DNA from: Spirometra erinaceieuropaei
Lineage: Eukaryota; Platyhelminthes; Cestoda; Diphyllobothriidea; Diphyllobothriidae
NCBI GenBank assembly: GCA_902702965.1
Contig: CACRXP010000642.1
Coordinates: 13,191-77,190 of the forward strand
Direction: 5' to 3'
Length of the DNA: 64,000 nucleotides
Below the pieces are notes generated by a model. It was not told the origin of the DNA and did no database searches. It was given only the letters and a program-made list of their open reading frames with translations. Position numbers and translations under genes: made by a program. The stretch's first letter is position 1. Each line of letters begins with the position of its first letter. Of this stretch, positions 44,985-56,786 are shown piece after piece.

Positions 44985-45672
44985 CGCCAAGGGGCAAATT
45001 GTCAATTTTAGGCTTCTTGTTGACAAATTTTCGTTCTACAATCAAGAAAGTCCTCGATTTGGAGCTGTATCTGTCGTAAATTACATTAGAACCAATGTGT
45101 TTTGTCTTTGAGAGACATGGTTAAATAATGACAATGTTTTGCAACATATTACTCCTCAATCTTTCTACTGCTTTCGAACGGAAGAAAAATCTTTCTCTCG
45201 TAGCAGAGGTGAAGCTGCCGCCATTTTTAAAATCATAGTTGGCGTAGAAACTGTAAGTGCCTATTTTCTTGCTCTACTACCTCGATGGATATCATCGCTG
45301 TTCTATATAATTCCCGTCTTTTAAGTAATTTTAAATGCATTATATTTATTAATATTTACATTCCACCTCTTCTTGTTAGGTTGCTCCAACCATTTTTTCG
45401 ACTTTCTTTCTCAAACACTTGCTATTGTTTCCAGCAAATATCTTCATGTTTTCTGTAGTGATTTTAATCGCGTAAATATGCATCCCCTTACACCCCTAGG
45501 CTTCGATGATCTTGCCTCCTTCAATACTCGGGCAGATACCCCTCTTGATCATATTCTGATTAACCACAGCACGCTTTTTCGGGTTAAAAATAGGGTTCGG
45601 TTGTCAGGTTCTGATCATTATACTTTATTGGGTCTTACGAAAATTTATTCTCCTTTTAAACGTGCACTGTAA
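44985..45672 (+). pseudogene. APE-type endonuclease of the LINE
   Basis: The first part reads NFRSTIKKVLDLELYL and then, after frame changes, CLSETWLNNDN, the N-terminal catalytic region. The last part (45373-45672) reads FCSDFNRVN (usually GDFN), PLGFDDLASFNTRAD, TPLDHILIN and SGSDHYTLL, the conserved D-H-x-(L/I) and SDH motifs. Stops and shifts lie between. The enzyme would nick target DNA. Confidence 0.75.
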
Positions 45673-46259
45673 GCCAAGTCTGAGAGGAAGGTGGAGGTTT
45701 GCGACAAGTCCACACCAAACATTCACCTGCTTCAGACTTGTATTTCTTAAACTATCTCCACTTTACTTAAACAATCGAATGTTAAATCCTGTTCTTCCAT
45801 CCTGGCAGCGGTTTCGAAAGCAGTTTTTTACATTTTTGCTGTCCTAATGATACTGTCATGGTACGACCAAATATAATTTGTTTCCTCCAATCTGAAATTC
45901 CTAAGATGTAAAAAGAACTCATTTACAACCTGGGCTTACATGACAGCCTTATGGATGTTGCCGTCTTAATAATAACTAAGATTGACAAGCTGAACAACCT
46001 CTTTGTTAGCCAGCTTTTTACCTCTTCTTCCTCCTCCCTTTTCATCCTTCTTCTGCTGCACTTTGGAAGAATCTTAAGCGTCTCACTGGCCATCGCAACA
46101 CACTGGTACATGTGGATGCTGATTTGAACTCCTTAAACAAAATTTTTTTTATTAGTCACAATGGCTCCCATCTTCCCTTAGATTACATTCCACTATCACC
46201 ATGTGCAGTCCAACCCGTGTCTTTGGCAACAGCAGAGAAATACCTTTAAAAGGTCCATG

Positions 46260-46960
46260 GATCAACAGTTGCGGGACCGAATGGTGTCCCGCGTTTTCTT
46301 CTTAAATCTTGTACTTCACAGATGGCCCCTATTTTAACGCACCTAATCAATATGTTTTTCATGGAGTCCAAGAATCCCGTCGTCTGGCTGACAGTGAGAA
46401 TCACTTTCATCCCTAAAAAACCGCTAACTTTATTCCTAAATCTTTTCGGCCGATTACGTGCTCTTCCGCACCAACAAAGCTTGCTGGAAAAGTTACCTTA
46501 AATATTATAAAGTTTCTATTTTCCCGTTTTTTAGACCGTTCACCATTCGCATACAAAATCAAACGTAGTACTTTAGATTCTATTGATCTTGTGGTTCACT
46601 CTGCTCTAAAAGAATACGACAAAGGTTTCCGCGAGTACGCATGCGCTTTCATTGACTACTCGTCCGCCATCAATACCATCCCGCGCCCTCTCCTGCTCAC
46701 CAAAATACCCACGTGCAGCTCTCAGGCTGGGTCGTCTCTTGGCTTAGCGATTATTTTACTTCCCGCACTTTATTTGTCCAATCTGGCAAGTGGCAATCGG
46801 TAATCCTTCCCAATGGCTGCGGAGTTCTTCAAGGTTCCATTCTATCCCCTCACCATTTCTTTCTCCACAATGACGATCTGAGATCCCCTGAAGACTGTAT
46901 TTTGATTAAATATGCTGATGATGTGCTTGTCGGACAACCTCTCAGAAGCCAAATATAAAT
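46260..46960 (+). pseudogene. Reverse transcriptase of the LINE
   Basis: Recognisable blocks: GPNGVPRFLLKSC near 46275, FRPITCSSAPTKLAGK, CAFIDYSSAINTIPRPLL, LQGSILSPHHFF (GxPQGSxLSP-like) and the catalytic KYADDVLVG near 46910. At least three frame changes and one stop. The continuation at 47100-47585 (RNLGVT and a basic region) is the C-terminal part. Confidence 0.8.
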
Positions 46961-47785
46961 ACATTCTCCAAATAATGGCGTAAACCATGTCCTAGTATGG
47001 TTTCCTAATATACAACCAACAATCAGTTCAGTGCATTTTACGACTGCGCCTTCCGTTTTGTCCTAAATTCTTTGGCATAAATCTTAACGAGGTATCCTCG
47101 ATCAGGAATCTTGGCGTTACTTTGTTTTCGAATATTTCACTTTCCCTCGATATTGAGTCCTTACTTACTAAAGTTCGTCGGCGTCTTTAATGCATTCGCC
47201 GTTTACGCTCCTACCGCAAACCTCAACATGCATTCTTCCTCTTATCCTCTACTGATCTCTTGTCATTTTTCCTGCTTTGCTCTAAAAAGTTCTTTTAATT
47301 TTAAAACGAGTCCTTCGAATGCACTTTTCTACCGCTAGTGTTTCTTATCTTTTTTAGTCAATACTATCTTACAACGGCATTTCAATACGGCCAAACAATT
47401 TGCTGGTCAGATTGTACATGACGTTGCCCATCCTTTGCATTCTGGTCTTGTTTCTGCGAAGTCTTCGTGCCCGATGTGCTGCGGCTTCCGTCTTATGTCT
47501 TCTCGCACATCGGCTTTTTGAGCTTCTGTATTGCAGTTTCTGGCGCACTATCTTAAATGCGAAGGGGCAGAAATATAACTGCTAAGACTTGGACTGGTCT
47601 CATAATAGTCGTTGCTTTTGTGTTGACATTTTGACTCGCAAATAATTCATTAATTTCTATACTGCTAATTGAAAATGAAGTTCATTTTTTGCTTGAGATA
47701 TTGAATTAACGATTTGAAAATAGAACAAATGCCCTTCTCTTTCTTAAAAACAGAATTTGGTTTTTTACAGTCATGCCGGAGAGTT

Positions 47786-47952
47786 CTATTTAAATGTGCC
47801 AACATCGATTTGTCTGGCACCGTGTGGTCCTATGAAACATTTTGCTCCGTAGACGTTTTCATCTGTAAACTCAGGCAAAATTCTGTTTCCTTTATTGTCC
47901 CACATTTTATGCAAGTTACTATAGTTTACAAATGCGACGAAGCCCCGAAAGA
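47786..47952 (-). CDS. Candidate exon, GAIN-domain-like segment
   Basis: Minus-strand acceptor TTCAAAAGCAG opens a frame VFRGFVAFVNYSNLHKMWDN, then ENVYGAKCFIGPHGARQI, to a stop at 47786. The VAFVxYxNL pattern resembles the core of the GAIN domain of adhesion GPCRs. No convincing donor was found before the stop, so the end is uncertain, and the resemblance is from memory of the family only. Candidate exons at 48.6-48.9 and 51.0-51.3 kb lie upstream on the same strand. Confidence 0.25.
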
Positions 47953-48586
47953 CTGCTTTTGAATGCATTTTCGCAACGTAATCTGTCTTAAAATCGCCAC
48001 AAACGAAACGACATTAATTCGTAGAGGATTATTGGATGCAATCTTCATTCATTCACTAATTGTAAAGGTATATTTTTGAATTTTTATATTTACTTCCATT
48101 TTTGCATTAGAAACAGCTTTTACTTCAGAAAACAAAGTTCACTAAACTACAACAATTGTTGACATTTTCGAGATATTGGGCCTTTTCAAAACATCAACAT
48201 TTCGAGGCAGAAGAAAACTGCCTTTAATATTCGTGTTTGTTTTTACTCTTTTAACGGTGGACTTAATTTGCATAGGTACTAGATCCATGAATTGGTGTCG
48301 GTTTGCTAGTCACTGGCAAACACTCCTACATTTTGAGACATTTTATGAGTTAGCTAACGCACTGTAATTTTCTAAATCTTAAAATAATAGGCTTCTTCTG
48401 TAAGTCAAACATAATAAAAGTGCGATTAAATTATATTTTCTTCGCTCTTAACATACATAACAATATCGTTTTATGAAAAAAAATACAGCGTCCTCCCTAT
48501 GCCTCTGTAGAAGAAGAAATGTTTTAGTTTTTACGGGACAGTAAAACCATATTTGATGTGTTCCAAGCATTATTAGATGCAGGAAA

Positions 48587-48884
48587 TTATCTAAGCCGCG
48601 TAAGTGCCGGATTATATCTTCGCGCTTCACAAGATGGTAATGCAAACCTATTTATAAAATATTCAGCAGCCATCTTTTGTTCCTTTTCATTCAATATTAA
48701 TTCGCTGTCATAACAGTGTTTTATCGTTTTACCTTTGTCAAGAAACATGCTGACGTTTTTCTCAGCTTGAAAATATATGTGTGTTGCCTGCATCCGTAGA
48801 CCGTTCGCCTTTACGTAAATAAAAGCGTCGAAATCTTGCAATTTAATAAACCCAATGCGTTTACCTATGTCAAATGACGGTAGG
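48587..48884 (-). CDS. Candidate exon(s), unknown product
   Basis: A minus-strand acceptor (CATTTACTTGCAG) is followed by a 102-codon open block: IRLPSFDIGKRIGFIKLQDF, YFQAEKNVSMFLDKGK, EQKMAAEYFINRF. Donor-like GTAAAC and GTAAAA sites inside (after SFDIG and LDKG) may shorten the exon. The composition is clearly unlike the AT-rich surroundings. Possibly part of the same gene as 47786-47952 and 51027-51280. Confidence 0.35.
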
Positions 48885-49250
48885 CGTATCTGCAAGTAAA
48901 TGAATAGTAGTTTAGTGAATACTTTATAAAAAAAGTATAGGTATATACGCTGTCAATCCCGAGGTAAATATTCTTTCAAACTGACAACAGTGGTGCATTG
49001 CAGTCATGGTAGACAACCTGCAAAATACTTAACAGGCTCGGTAAACTTGCAGCGAGGATAGAAATGCCAAGGCTGGCTTAATGCCATCACTCAAAGTAAG
49101 TGAGCTACTATTTCCAATTATCCTATTCAGTGAAGTAGATTTACTAATGAAAAATATCGATTGGGCGAACATTCGCTTGCTTTCAATAAATTCTTTTTAG
49201 GTCTGGGCATTTGTATTGCTATTGAAATAGTAAGTCAAAAATACAGAGAG

Positions 49251-49744
49251 TTAGCTAATTATGCTGCAGATCGGGTTTAGGGAGGAAGGTGGGCAGAATG
49301 AATGGGGGACCTGTATAAAGATCTCCAGTGAGAGAAGGGCCGGTTTAGGTAGCTTGCATACAACTGCCTCTGCCGTAGACAACAGGCACTGTCGAAGAAT
49401 TTTTTGATTGTTTGGAGGAAATTTATTAGTCAGTCGAAAGGGCTTACTAACACCTACACGGTTGTCCGGTAAATGCCGTGTGCGTGAGGAGAGAGTTGTT
49501 AAATTCCCCAATATGACCCTTTTCTAATCATACTGCCATATTTTCACTTATTATTCTGAACCACCGCAGACTCTTGTGGCCAATATATTCTACCCCAAAA
49601 AACTAGGTGACGGATTAAATACCCATATAGGTGGTCTGAGCGGGTAGTTTGTTCTCGCCCACTGCGTATGGGATGGAACAAGTGGAGGAGTGCACAAGGG
49701 TGTCGGCTGTGCGAAAGGTCCAAGGAGCTGCTTCCAGTTTTCAC
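49251..49744 (-). pseudogene. GIY-YIG endonuclease remnant, family A PLE copy 3
   Basis: HLYGYLIRHLVFWGRIYWPQE (49744-49544) corresponds to the GIY-YIG core of copy 1. After a break, KILRQCLLSTAEAVVCKLPK (49511-49251) matches its C-terminal LLATAEAAAI block. Confidence 0.6.
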
Positions 49745-49758
49745 ATTAATATATTCGT

Positions 49759-50462
49759 CTAAAGCGGGTCACGTGGTAAGCCCAGGACTACTCCGTCAAT
49801 CTGTTTATGCAGATAGTTTTTAAGTATGAACTGTATGCTCAAGGGGCAACTCGATAATAATTTATTAGGAACATTCACCGCTATTCCTATGTCCTGCTCA
49901 ATGGCGGCAACTAAATCACAGAGACGCTTTATCGTTTCTGCGACCGGTACGTTCGCGAAAACATACGAGACACCTAACGTAGACATACTTGTTCAGTTTA
50001 GATTGAGGTTTTGTGCGCCTGGTTGCTATGTGGCGTTATTTGATCGTGCAAGGGTTTCAGTTCCTCCGCCAGTCATTTTGCTGTCGAAAGGTACGACGGG
50101 TTCCCCATCTCGAGGTTTTTTGAGCCGTTGCATTTATCTTAATGTTCGATAAGCCATATGATCGAGGTATATGCGTGTCGAAGGTTCGCGGACGTCTAAT
50201 GGCGTTTTCGCTTTTAGAACCATCCGCGTGAAGTGTTTCATGCAGTCAGTCAGCTGTGCTTTAATCTGATCTGTACAATCATTCTCCTTTTTTGGCTATC
50301 GGAACTTTGCCTGATCCGACAAAGTTGACTGCATATATATATATATAATGTAGACTGTTCTGTTCCCTTAACTGCCCTAAATATCAAAATATCTGTGTTC
50401 TGACGGTGTTTCGTTAATTTTTCCTTATGACGTCGTTGGAAACTCCCGATGTTTTCGACCAC
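49759..50462 (-). pseudogene. Reverse transcriptase, family A PLE copy 3
   Basis: The open part 49986-49759 reads NVPVAETIKRLCDLVAAIEQ, then ILKNYLHKQIDGVVLGLPRD, the region before the MGSPLGPLLA box (altered here). Upstream pieces (50462-50250) give TKHRQNTDILIFRAVKGTEQ, a degraded form of DILVTRRDNGTG. The catalytic YVDD part is lost. Confidence 0.7.
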
Positions 50463-51026
50463 TGTTAAGGTAATGATAAGATCATGCGGCTAAAGTGGAC
50501 GTAGAACATTGAGCATTCACTTCCGAGATTAGCTAAAGATCGTGTGTTTGACGAAAAATTGCTAACGCACCGATATTGATCTTTAGGAAACTTTTATTGT
50601 GGCCTACGTTTGCGAATACCCCTAAGGAGGGAAGCTACCTCGATTTCTCCACGTCTGTCATCCAACCTTATACGGATGTTCTCTATTTCATTTTCGGCAG
50701 ATCTCCGCAAGATACCACAGGTGACAACCGTAGGATTTCGTCATATCGCTTTTCAGTAGGGTATGCTGATCATTTGTAATGCAATTTATGGTTGAGTCGA
50801 GCTGATTGAGTTTGTCATTGCGGGTGTACAATGGAGATATTCTTACGGCAACGTCATAAGTTTGACTTGAAAATTTAAACTTGTATCAGGAAAAAAAATT
50901 TGTAAGGAGACTCCACGGAATCACTAACCTACTCAATCGAAATCGATAAATATATTTATTTCAAAACGTTGAACTATTTTCATTGCTAGACATTGCTCAT
51001 ATACGCTGGCGAAAAAGGGAACTCAC

Positions 51027-51280
51027 CGCCCGAAAGACGATAATTTTGAGTACTGAAAATCGAGCCTTGCATCGCAAACTTTGACCGTTTTTTAACGGCA
51101 TTATAGAAACACAATTTGTCACTGATCCGATGTCGATAATTTCCAGTCGAAATTCACATCTTTTTCTTCCATTCGTAAGATGATGAAGGGTTGTTGCCTC
51201 CCAAGTCAAAAGTCCTTCGACCCTTTTCTCCATTGTTGTACGAATGTCAAGGAAAGGACATGTGCGTTCTCCATGCCAAA
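51027..51280 (-). CDS. Candidate internal exon, four-cysteine extracellular segment
   Basis: An excellent acceptor (TATGTATTTTTTTCAG) and a consensus donor (GGGCG then GTGAGT) bound 254 open bases, phase 1 to 0. The 84 residues hold ERTCPFLDIR, LLTWEATTLHHLTNGRKRC, SVTNC and SLRC. The order Cys, Trp, Gly, Arg-x-Cys, Cys loosely recalls the hormone-receptor motif of adhesion GPCRs, but one expected Cys is absent. This is one of the most convincing single exons in the window. Confidence 0.5.
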
Positions 51281-51289
51281 CTGAAAAAA

Positions 51290-51835
51290 ATACATAAGCA
51301 GAATCTGGAGGTATCTTAGGCCAAAAACAATAAATAGTGCACAGAGGAAGCACCAAACACGTTTATAATGCATTATAGAACCTGAACGCGTTTCTGTTCT
51401 CTAGGTTTCTTTTGCACCAATATATAACGCCTACGCGAACTGCAAGTCAAACACTCTTGTTCTTTGTTTCTGGTGGAGGAATCAATGCGACTGAAATTCA
51501 ACTTGCTGTCCACTATTATATGCTAGCCATATTCCGTTTGATCAGCTGATTATATAGTAAATGCCTTTAGCATGCAACGCAAGATTCTCACGTATACAAG
51601 CGAGTGCGCTTGGAATAAATAGTGCCAACACAAAAAAGAGTGTCATTTTGTATTTTGATCGTCTTGCTTGCGAATTTATGCAAAATCATAATCGTAGAAT
51701 TCTACCAAATCGATAAAGCCAGCCAATAGTCCTACAACTATTAACTTGACATGCATTCGATATCGGGATTGGTTGCTGCGGTGAGTATAGACTTGATTAG
51801 TCTTAAAGATGTAGACATTATCCCTGTAGCAAGAG
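51290..51835. other. No gene recognised
   Basis: AT-rich upstream flank of the 51.0-51.3 kb exon; upstream exons were not found. Confidence 0.4.
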
Positions 51836-51843
51836 CTTTATTA

Positions 51844-53095
51844 GCCTGACGTTTCGGATTTCTGCTCGAATCCATCATCATCCGACTCAGTTACATTTGG
51901 TTCATGCACAAGAGGCTGCAGTATGCAAAGGATACAGTCGTCATGCTACCGCAAACCTATGAACATTCACGGCTCCCCTCTTCATCGGGGATCGTCACAC
52001 TTGGTTTTCTGACTGTTTGATGGCCGACATTCGCAATTTCATTACGTGCGTTGGGTGTGGCTGCGATGATTGCTCGACTATCTGATCCACCGACGCTGGA
52101 GATGGGAAAAAATTTCATTTGTGCGCTCCCCACGTGGCCAAATACTCCGCCTAGGCGAAGTCGCAGCACCGAATATGGAATGAGAAGTTCAGTGCATTTG
52201 TTAATGGATTGGGGACAAGTATACCATAACACAAGTAGTTCCCGGCTCAAGCAGTTGTCAGCTCTTGCGAGAATTTCGGACTCGTCAAATTTGAATGTGT
52301 GGTCGGATCTCGTCAAATGAGCCGCAACTTGAGAGATGGCGTCTTTCTAGGCACCGCTGCAGCGTGTTCGGCCACTCTTGTTAGGAGCTGTATTCCGGTT
52401 CTCCGACGTCGTTGCTTTTTCTGCATCTGCACCAGATCCGATAAACGACCTTAGAAGTTATTAGCCGTGACAGTGCGTCTTTCGTTTTTATTACCTGACG
52501 GCAGATGTTTGCCTCCGGGCTCTGTGCAACTCCAACCCCAAGTGGTGCGAGAAGGCGGCCAACAGTTTCTGAAATGTTCTTGACATACGAAAGTGCTCGC
52601 CAAAATTCGGTGCCCTTTGCAGTTAGGGCTTTCGTTTCTTTTGCGTATGCACCGGTTGAGGAAGTTGCGCGAATAGCCATTGACTTTGAATACCCGTGGA
52701 AGATATTGTAGTTCAGCAATCTTGAATTCGGCTCACTGCCGTGTGTTTCGACACGCCGACAGAACGCCCTTATACAACTGCGTTTGTCGCTTTCCTGAGC
52801 ACTTTGGTCTTTAGTCCACCACAATCTTTGCGGCAAGCGACAAAATTCAGAAAGACCCGATGGTTGTTCTCCTCCTCCTCCTCCACCGTAAATTAAATGT
52901 CCGGGAAGACGGCGTCGAGATGTTCTTTGAATGTCAGCACCTCATGCCGTTCGATGACGACGAGGGTATCATCTACATACCCAGCCCAGAATTTCGGTCT
53001 GTGGTGTGGGAACACCAAACATTCTAACCGTTGCAGGACTGTCTAGGCGATGAATCCCGAAATCGGCGAAGCCATTGGTGTGCTTGTTGCTTCCG
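51844..53095 (-). mobile_element. Penelope-like element, family C copy 5
   Basis: The minus-strand copy starts in the RT palm (about 53095; frame pieces equivalent to WARYVDDTLVVIERHE near 52990-52930) and runs through the endonuclease (52836-51957) to the hairpin motif at 51844-51881. It is closely related to the copy at 42.9-43.7 kb but more damaged. Confidence 0.8.
51957..52836 (-). pseudogene. GIY-YIG endonuclease, family C PLE copy 5
   Basis: The first frame (52836-52381) gives GTEFWRALSYVKNISETVGR, LGVGVAQSPEANICR and VVYRIWCRCRKSNDVGEPE, where the YIG half is already degraded. After a frameshift, 52316-51957 gives SDHTFKFDESEILARADN and LSRELLVLWYTCPQ, in which the catalytic Glu of LESWF is replaced. 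Likely inactive. Confidence 0.75.
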
Positions 53096-53099
53096 TCTG

Positions 53100-54289
53100 A
53101 CTATGGATTTATTGTTTGATTAGAGAGCCAGACGCAGTTTAAATCAGCAAAGACAGTGGGGGCTAGAAACTGATGATGTCAACAGACTCCTGAGGAAATG
53201 CCCAACATAATAAATATTTTCACGAATTATATTCTTGCGAGGAAAGACGATGCAAAACACCCCAAAGCATTTAAATAGCACCTTTAAAATGTCCATTTGC
53301 GTCCGCAAATATAGACACATTCGAATGTGCAAAGCATCTTTTAAGCAGGTTTAACAGTCAACATGCAACTGACTGTACACATGCAGCTAAGGGCCTGAAG
53401 ATGTAGACTAAATTTCAAAAGGAATGCTTTGTTGTTCATAGCCATTCCGAAGAGATTAACTGTAGCAATGGGCGCAAATATTTTTTGAGAATTCCCAATA
53501 AGCATGTATCATCAGTTAAAACAAATGGTTTAATTTTAAGGCCGCGATTTACCCAACTGACACGAAATCCAACTGCAAAATAGGAAATGCGTTGGAAAAG
53601 ACAACTATTGCTTAACTGCTTTTTACTGCTGAGAGCAAAAATGTGGGAAGAGTCTCTTTGGGCTTTTAACGAGTACTTTTCTTCTCAATTTAGCGGATCT
53701 TGATAGGAAATTTCCCATTTGTAGAAATCATCAGTAATTCGATGTTTTGCAAACTTGGGAAAAAACAATTAAAAGTAAACTAATCCGGTATGTGCAAACT
53801 GTCAGAGTATTTAAAAAATCTTCCGAAAATTACGCTTTTGGACCCTTATCTTAATTCTGTTCACATCCGAGATGATATTGTTGAGCAGCCCACAAATAAC
53901 GCAAACTTGGTTGTTCTCATGCAAAAGAGCTAAATGACTCCACTCCAGCTATCGCATTAGACATACATTGGCGTCCAATTCTAAGTCTAAATGACTCGAA
54001 ACATAATCAAGCCAGCTTGATGCCTGCAACACCTCCACATTAAGCTCTAGGGTTAAACGAAAGTAGGATGTCCCAGAACCCGATCGGTGAGCACCATGCC
54101 GTCAACATTAATAAAAAGCTGTCCGCAAAAAATGCGTTAGCATTGATCTGATACTTTAATACCTACTTGCATAGTTGGCTATAGACAAAAATCACCGGCT
54201 GCTACTTCTGGCTGAAAATGGCCAATATTATCCATATCAAGGGATACATTGTGCCGAAACATGATTCAACGTGCGTTGTAATTACAGTA
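53100..54289. other. No gene recognised
   Basis: AT-rich, short frames only. Confidence 0.5.
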
Positions 54290-56195
54290 CCTGTGCTAAC
54301 TCATGAAATGTCATGAAATAATACAGGTAAACGACTTTAACGGAGAATCGGTAAACACTACGGCTCCCAAAGTCTGATAGCGGAAAATAAACGATGTGCC
54401 AAAGAAATAAAGCAAAGTTTGGTTAAGAAAATGCTATTTACTGAGATAAAAATAAATAATTTTCGACAAAAGTCACATTTTCGAGAAACGCCAATATTAC
54501 AACCAAGTTAATAAAGACTACATATGAGGGCGTATAAACGAGGAGGGCGCATAAACGGGCAAAAATTATTAAGTACAGAAACAGATACACAAAATCATTA
54601 CTTTGTTGATTGTCCATTTGAATTAATAACGCAGAAAGTCTGTCAGACAAAGACATGACGAGGTTATCTAAGGTAGATTGTAAAATGTAATTATTGAGTA
54701 TGAAATCCAATTTGTCCTGCAGTGAAAGAGTCTTCGTAGCTTTGTGCCAATTTCTTTTGACTATTCCAAAAAGATTTTCGATAGGATTCAAATCCGGACT
54801 GTTGGCCGGGATGAAATTGCTTTGGAGGCCAATTGCGGAGAGGGTGGTTGCTGTCTAAAATGTTAGATTATATTTGCAAGCAACATCCAATTCGTACCCC
54901 TTTAGAGCGGTGGACAGGTGCATTGTTGTACAAAATTACAGTATCCATTCGGCGCTGACTTATGCCGTTGTAGCCGAAAGCATCCTTGAAAATTACAATA
55001 AACACCTTGCTGTTGATGGTGTCGAATGTTGACCTCCAGGCAGGCCGCTCACCGAATTTGGTCGCCATCCAAACCATCATTCGCCGACAGTTCTTGAATG
55101 TTGCCGTCGGTGTAGTGCGTTCTCTGGGGAAGTTCTTTCCACATATGACGGTTTGGAGCGATTTCGTAGGCTTGTCTAAAAATAGAACCTCATCGCAGAA
55201 GAAAATGCTCTTCCAAAATGAAGATCTGTAATTAATAGAATTCTTAGCAAATAAAAGCCGTTCTCTAATTAGTTTTCTACTTGAATATGGCTTAATCATG
55301 GACGTTCGCCGCTGCAGTTAAAATTCCTTCATCCTTTTCCTAATGATGTTTATAGGAAACATTGGCAGATTTTCCCGCTAAATGGTCTCAATGGGCATGT
55401 AATGAAACTTTTTTAATGTACGACGAATAAAATCGTCGTCTTGCTTACTTGTGGACCGTTTGGGTCCCCCTATCTTATTTCTAGGAACAGTTTTATCATT
55501 AATAATACGCCACAGAGTGAACGTACTAATATTGAAAATACTAGCTAACGACTCACGCGGGATTCCCTCCGCCGCTCATTTTCGAATACGCTGGAAGTCA
55601 ACTTCGGATAAGTATTGCTTAAACATAGGTATCGTTTGGCGTGATAGAGAAAAGTGACGGCATGTCGCGCGAACTCAATATAAATTCGTTTACGATACGC
55701 ATTTTCGGTATGGTAAAACAATCACACTGATAAAGTTTTTTATTTCGGTATTTCGAAACACAAAACTTTACGGATTTGTAAAATACAATTTTTAGATGAA
55801 GAATCACACGTTATTTCCTGAACACAATAAGATATAATTTATCTGCATTTCACTGATTTTCGTGATATTGAAATTACATTTTTTTCTTTTTGAACAAAGG
55901 GTTATTGAAAATTTCTTCCTTTTATTAATCTTCTTAAACCGATTAATAAGGTAAAACAAAGAATTTCGATCCGAAAGCTTTAATAGCGTAGAAAACTGCT
56001 TGAATATCAGGAATCCTCAGATTTCGCCTAAATTCGGCCCGTTTTCTATTTAATATACAGATCCGTATCAAACTTTCTTTCAGCGAACGGTTTTTTCGTC
56101 GTTATTTTAACTAAATAAGCACAAATAACAACACCAAAAATACCCTACAATTTCCACTATAATTTTGACCTCGGCAGTTCATGAGTTAGCACAGG
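54290..56195 (-). mobile_element. Tc1/mariner-type DNA transposon with 18-bp TIRs
   Basis: Perfect 18-base terminal inverted repeats: CCTGTGCTAACTCATGAA at 54290-54307 and its complement at 56178-56195. Both are flanked by TA (54288-54289 and 56196-56197), the Tc1/mariner target-site signature. The left end continues into a palindrome of about 38 bases. A broken transposase is read on the minus strand. Confidence 0.9.
54438..55626 (-). pseudogene. Tc1-type transposase, inactivated
   Basis: From an ATG at 55626 (MFKQYLSEVDFQRIRK) one frame shows a helix-turn-helix (ESLASIFNISTFTLWRIIND) and then a GPKRS basic hinge. FFCDEVLF follows, with the first catalytic Asp. The second motif is ILYNNAPVH, where the usual DNAPxH Asp is Asn. 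A frameshift leads to NSPDLNPIENLFGIVKRN, with the third acidic residue. Three in-frame stops and the frameshift add to the missing Asp, so it cannot encode active enzyme. Confidence 0.85.
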
Positions 56196-56489
56196 TACTA
56201 TAGATGTCTCATTAGTTCCCAAGTCTTTTGTAAAAGTCTGTCGTCGATTGCGGAGCTGCATAAGAACCAACAGATGCGCGTTTAACAATTCACGAAGGTT
56301 GTACCCGCCCTTATATTTCCTAATCCATTTCCTCCTCAATTTCAGCCTGAAACGTCGTTTTAAATGACTGTTTATAAAACGTCATGCATCTGCATATAGC
56401 AGTGTGGCATGTACAGTTAACAAATTCATCGCTAATTTTTATCAACCCCATAGGGTCTTTTCTTTATGTGGTAGAGATATAAACATATA

Positions 56490-56579
56490 TATGAGATGGA
56501 GCCGACAAAGACAAGAGAGACCGGAATGGCCACTTCTGGCTTATTAGCCGTCATCAGCCAGTCATACCCAACCCCAAGT
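56490..56579. mobile_element. Foldback element, copy 2, cut by assembly gap
   Basis: Left arm only: GAGCCGACAAAGACAAGAG, CCGGAATGGCCACTTCTGGC, AGTCATACCCAACCCCAAGT. It matches the arms at 29.1-29.3 and 62.4-62.6 kb. Confidence 0.65.
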
Positions 56580-56786
56580 NNNNNNNNNNNNNNNNNNNNN
56601 NNNNNNNNNNNNNNNNNNNNNNNNNNNNNNNNNNNNNNNNNNNNNNNNNNNNNNNNNNNNNNNNNNNNNNNNNNNNNNNNNNNNNNNNNNNNNNNNNNNN
56701 NNNNNNNNNNNNNNNNNNNNNNNNNNNNNNNNNNNNNNNNNNNNNNNNNNNNNNNNNNNNNNNNNNNNNNNNNNNNNNNNNNNNNN
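56580..56786. other. Assembly gap
   Basis: 207 N positions that begin inside the left arm of a foldback element (after CAACCCCAAGT). Confidence 0.99.

Larger units (their letters stand above)
44880..47590 (+). mobile_element. Non-LTR retrotransposon (LINE), decayed
   Basis: Order on the + strand: APE-type endonuclease (about 44985-45670), RT (about 46260-46960) and RT C-terminal region (47100-47585). The frames are broken but co-linear, giving a typical LINE layout of about 2.7 kb without a clear ORF1 or poly(A) tail. The RT style resembles CR1/Rex-type elements, though I cannot place it firmly. Confidence 0.8.
49250..50480 (-). mobile_element. Penelope-like element, family A copy 3
   Basis: Minus-strand remnant with RT and endonuclease parts. 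It lies between two groups of candidate exons on the same strand, so it may sit in an intron. An AT microsatellite at about 50333-50347 interrupts the RT frame. Confidence 0.75.
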
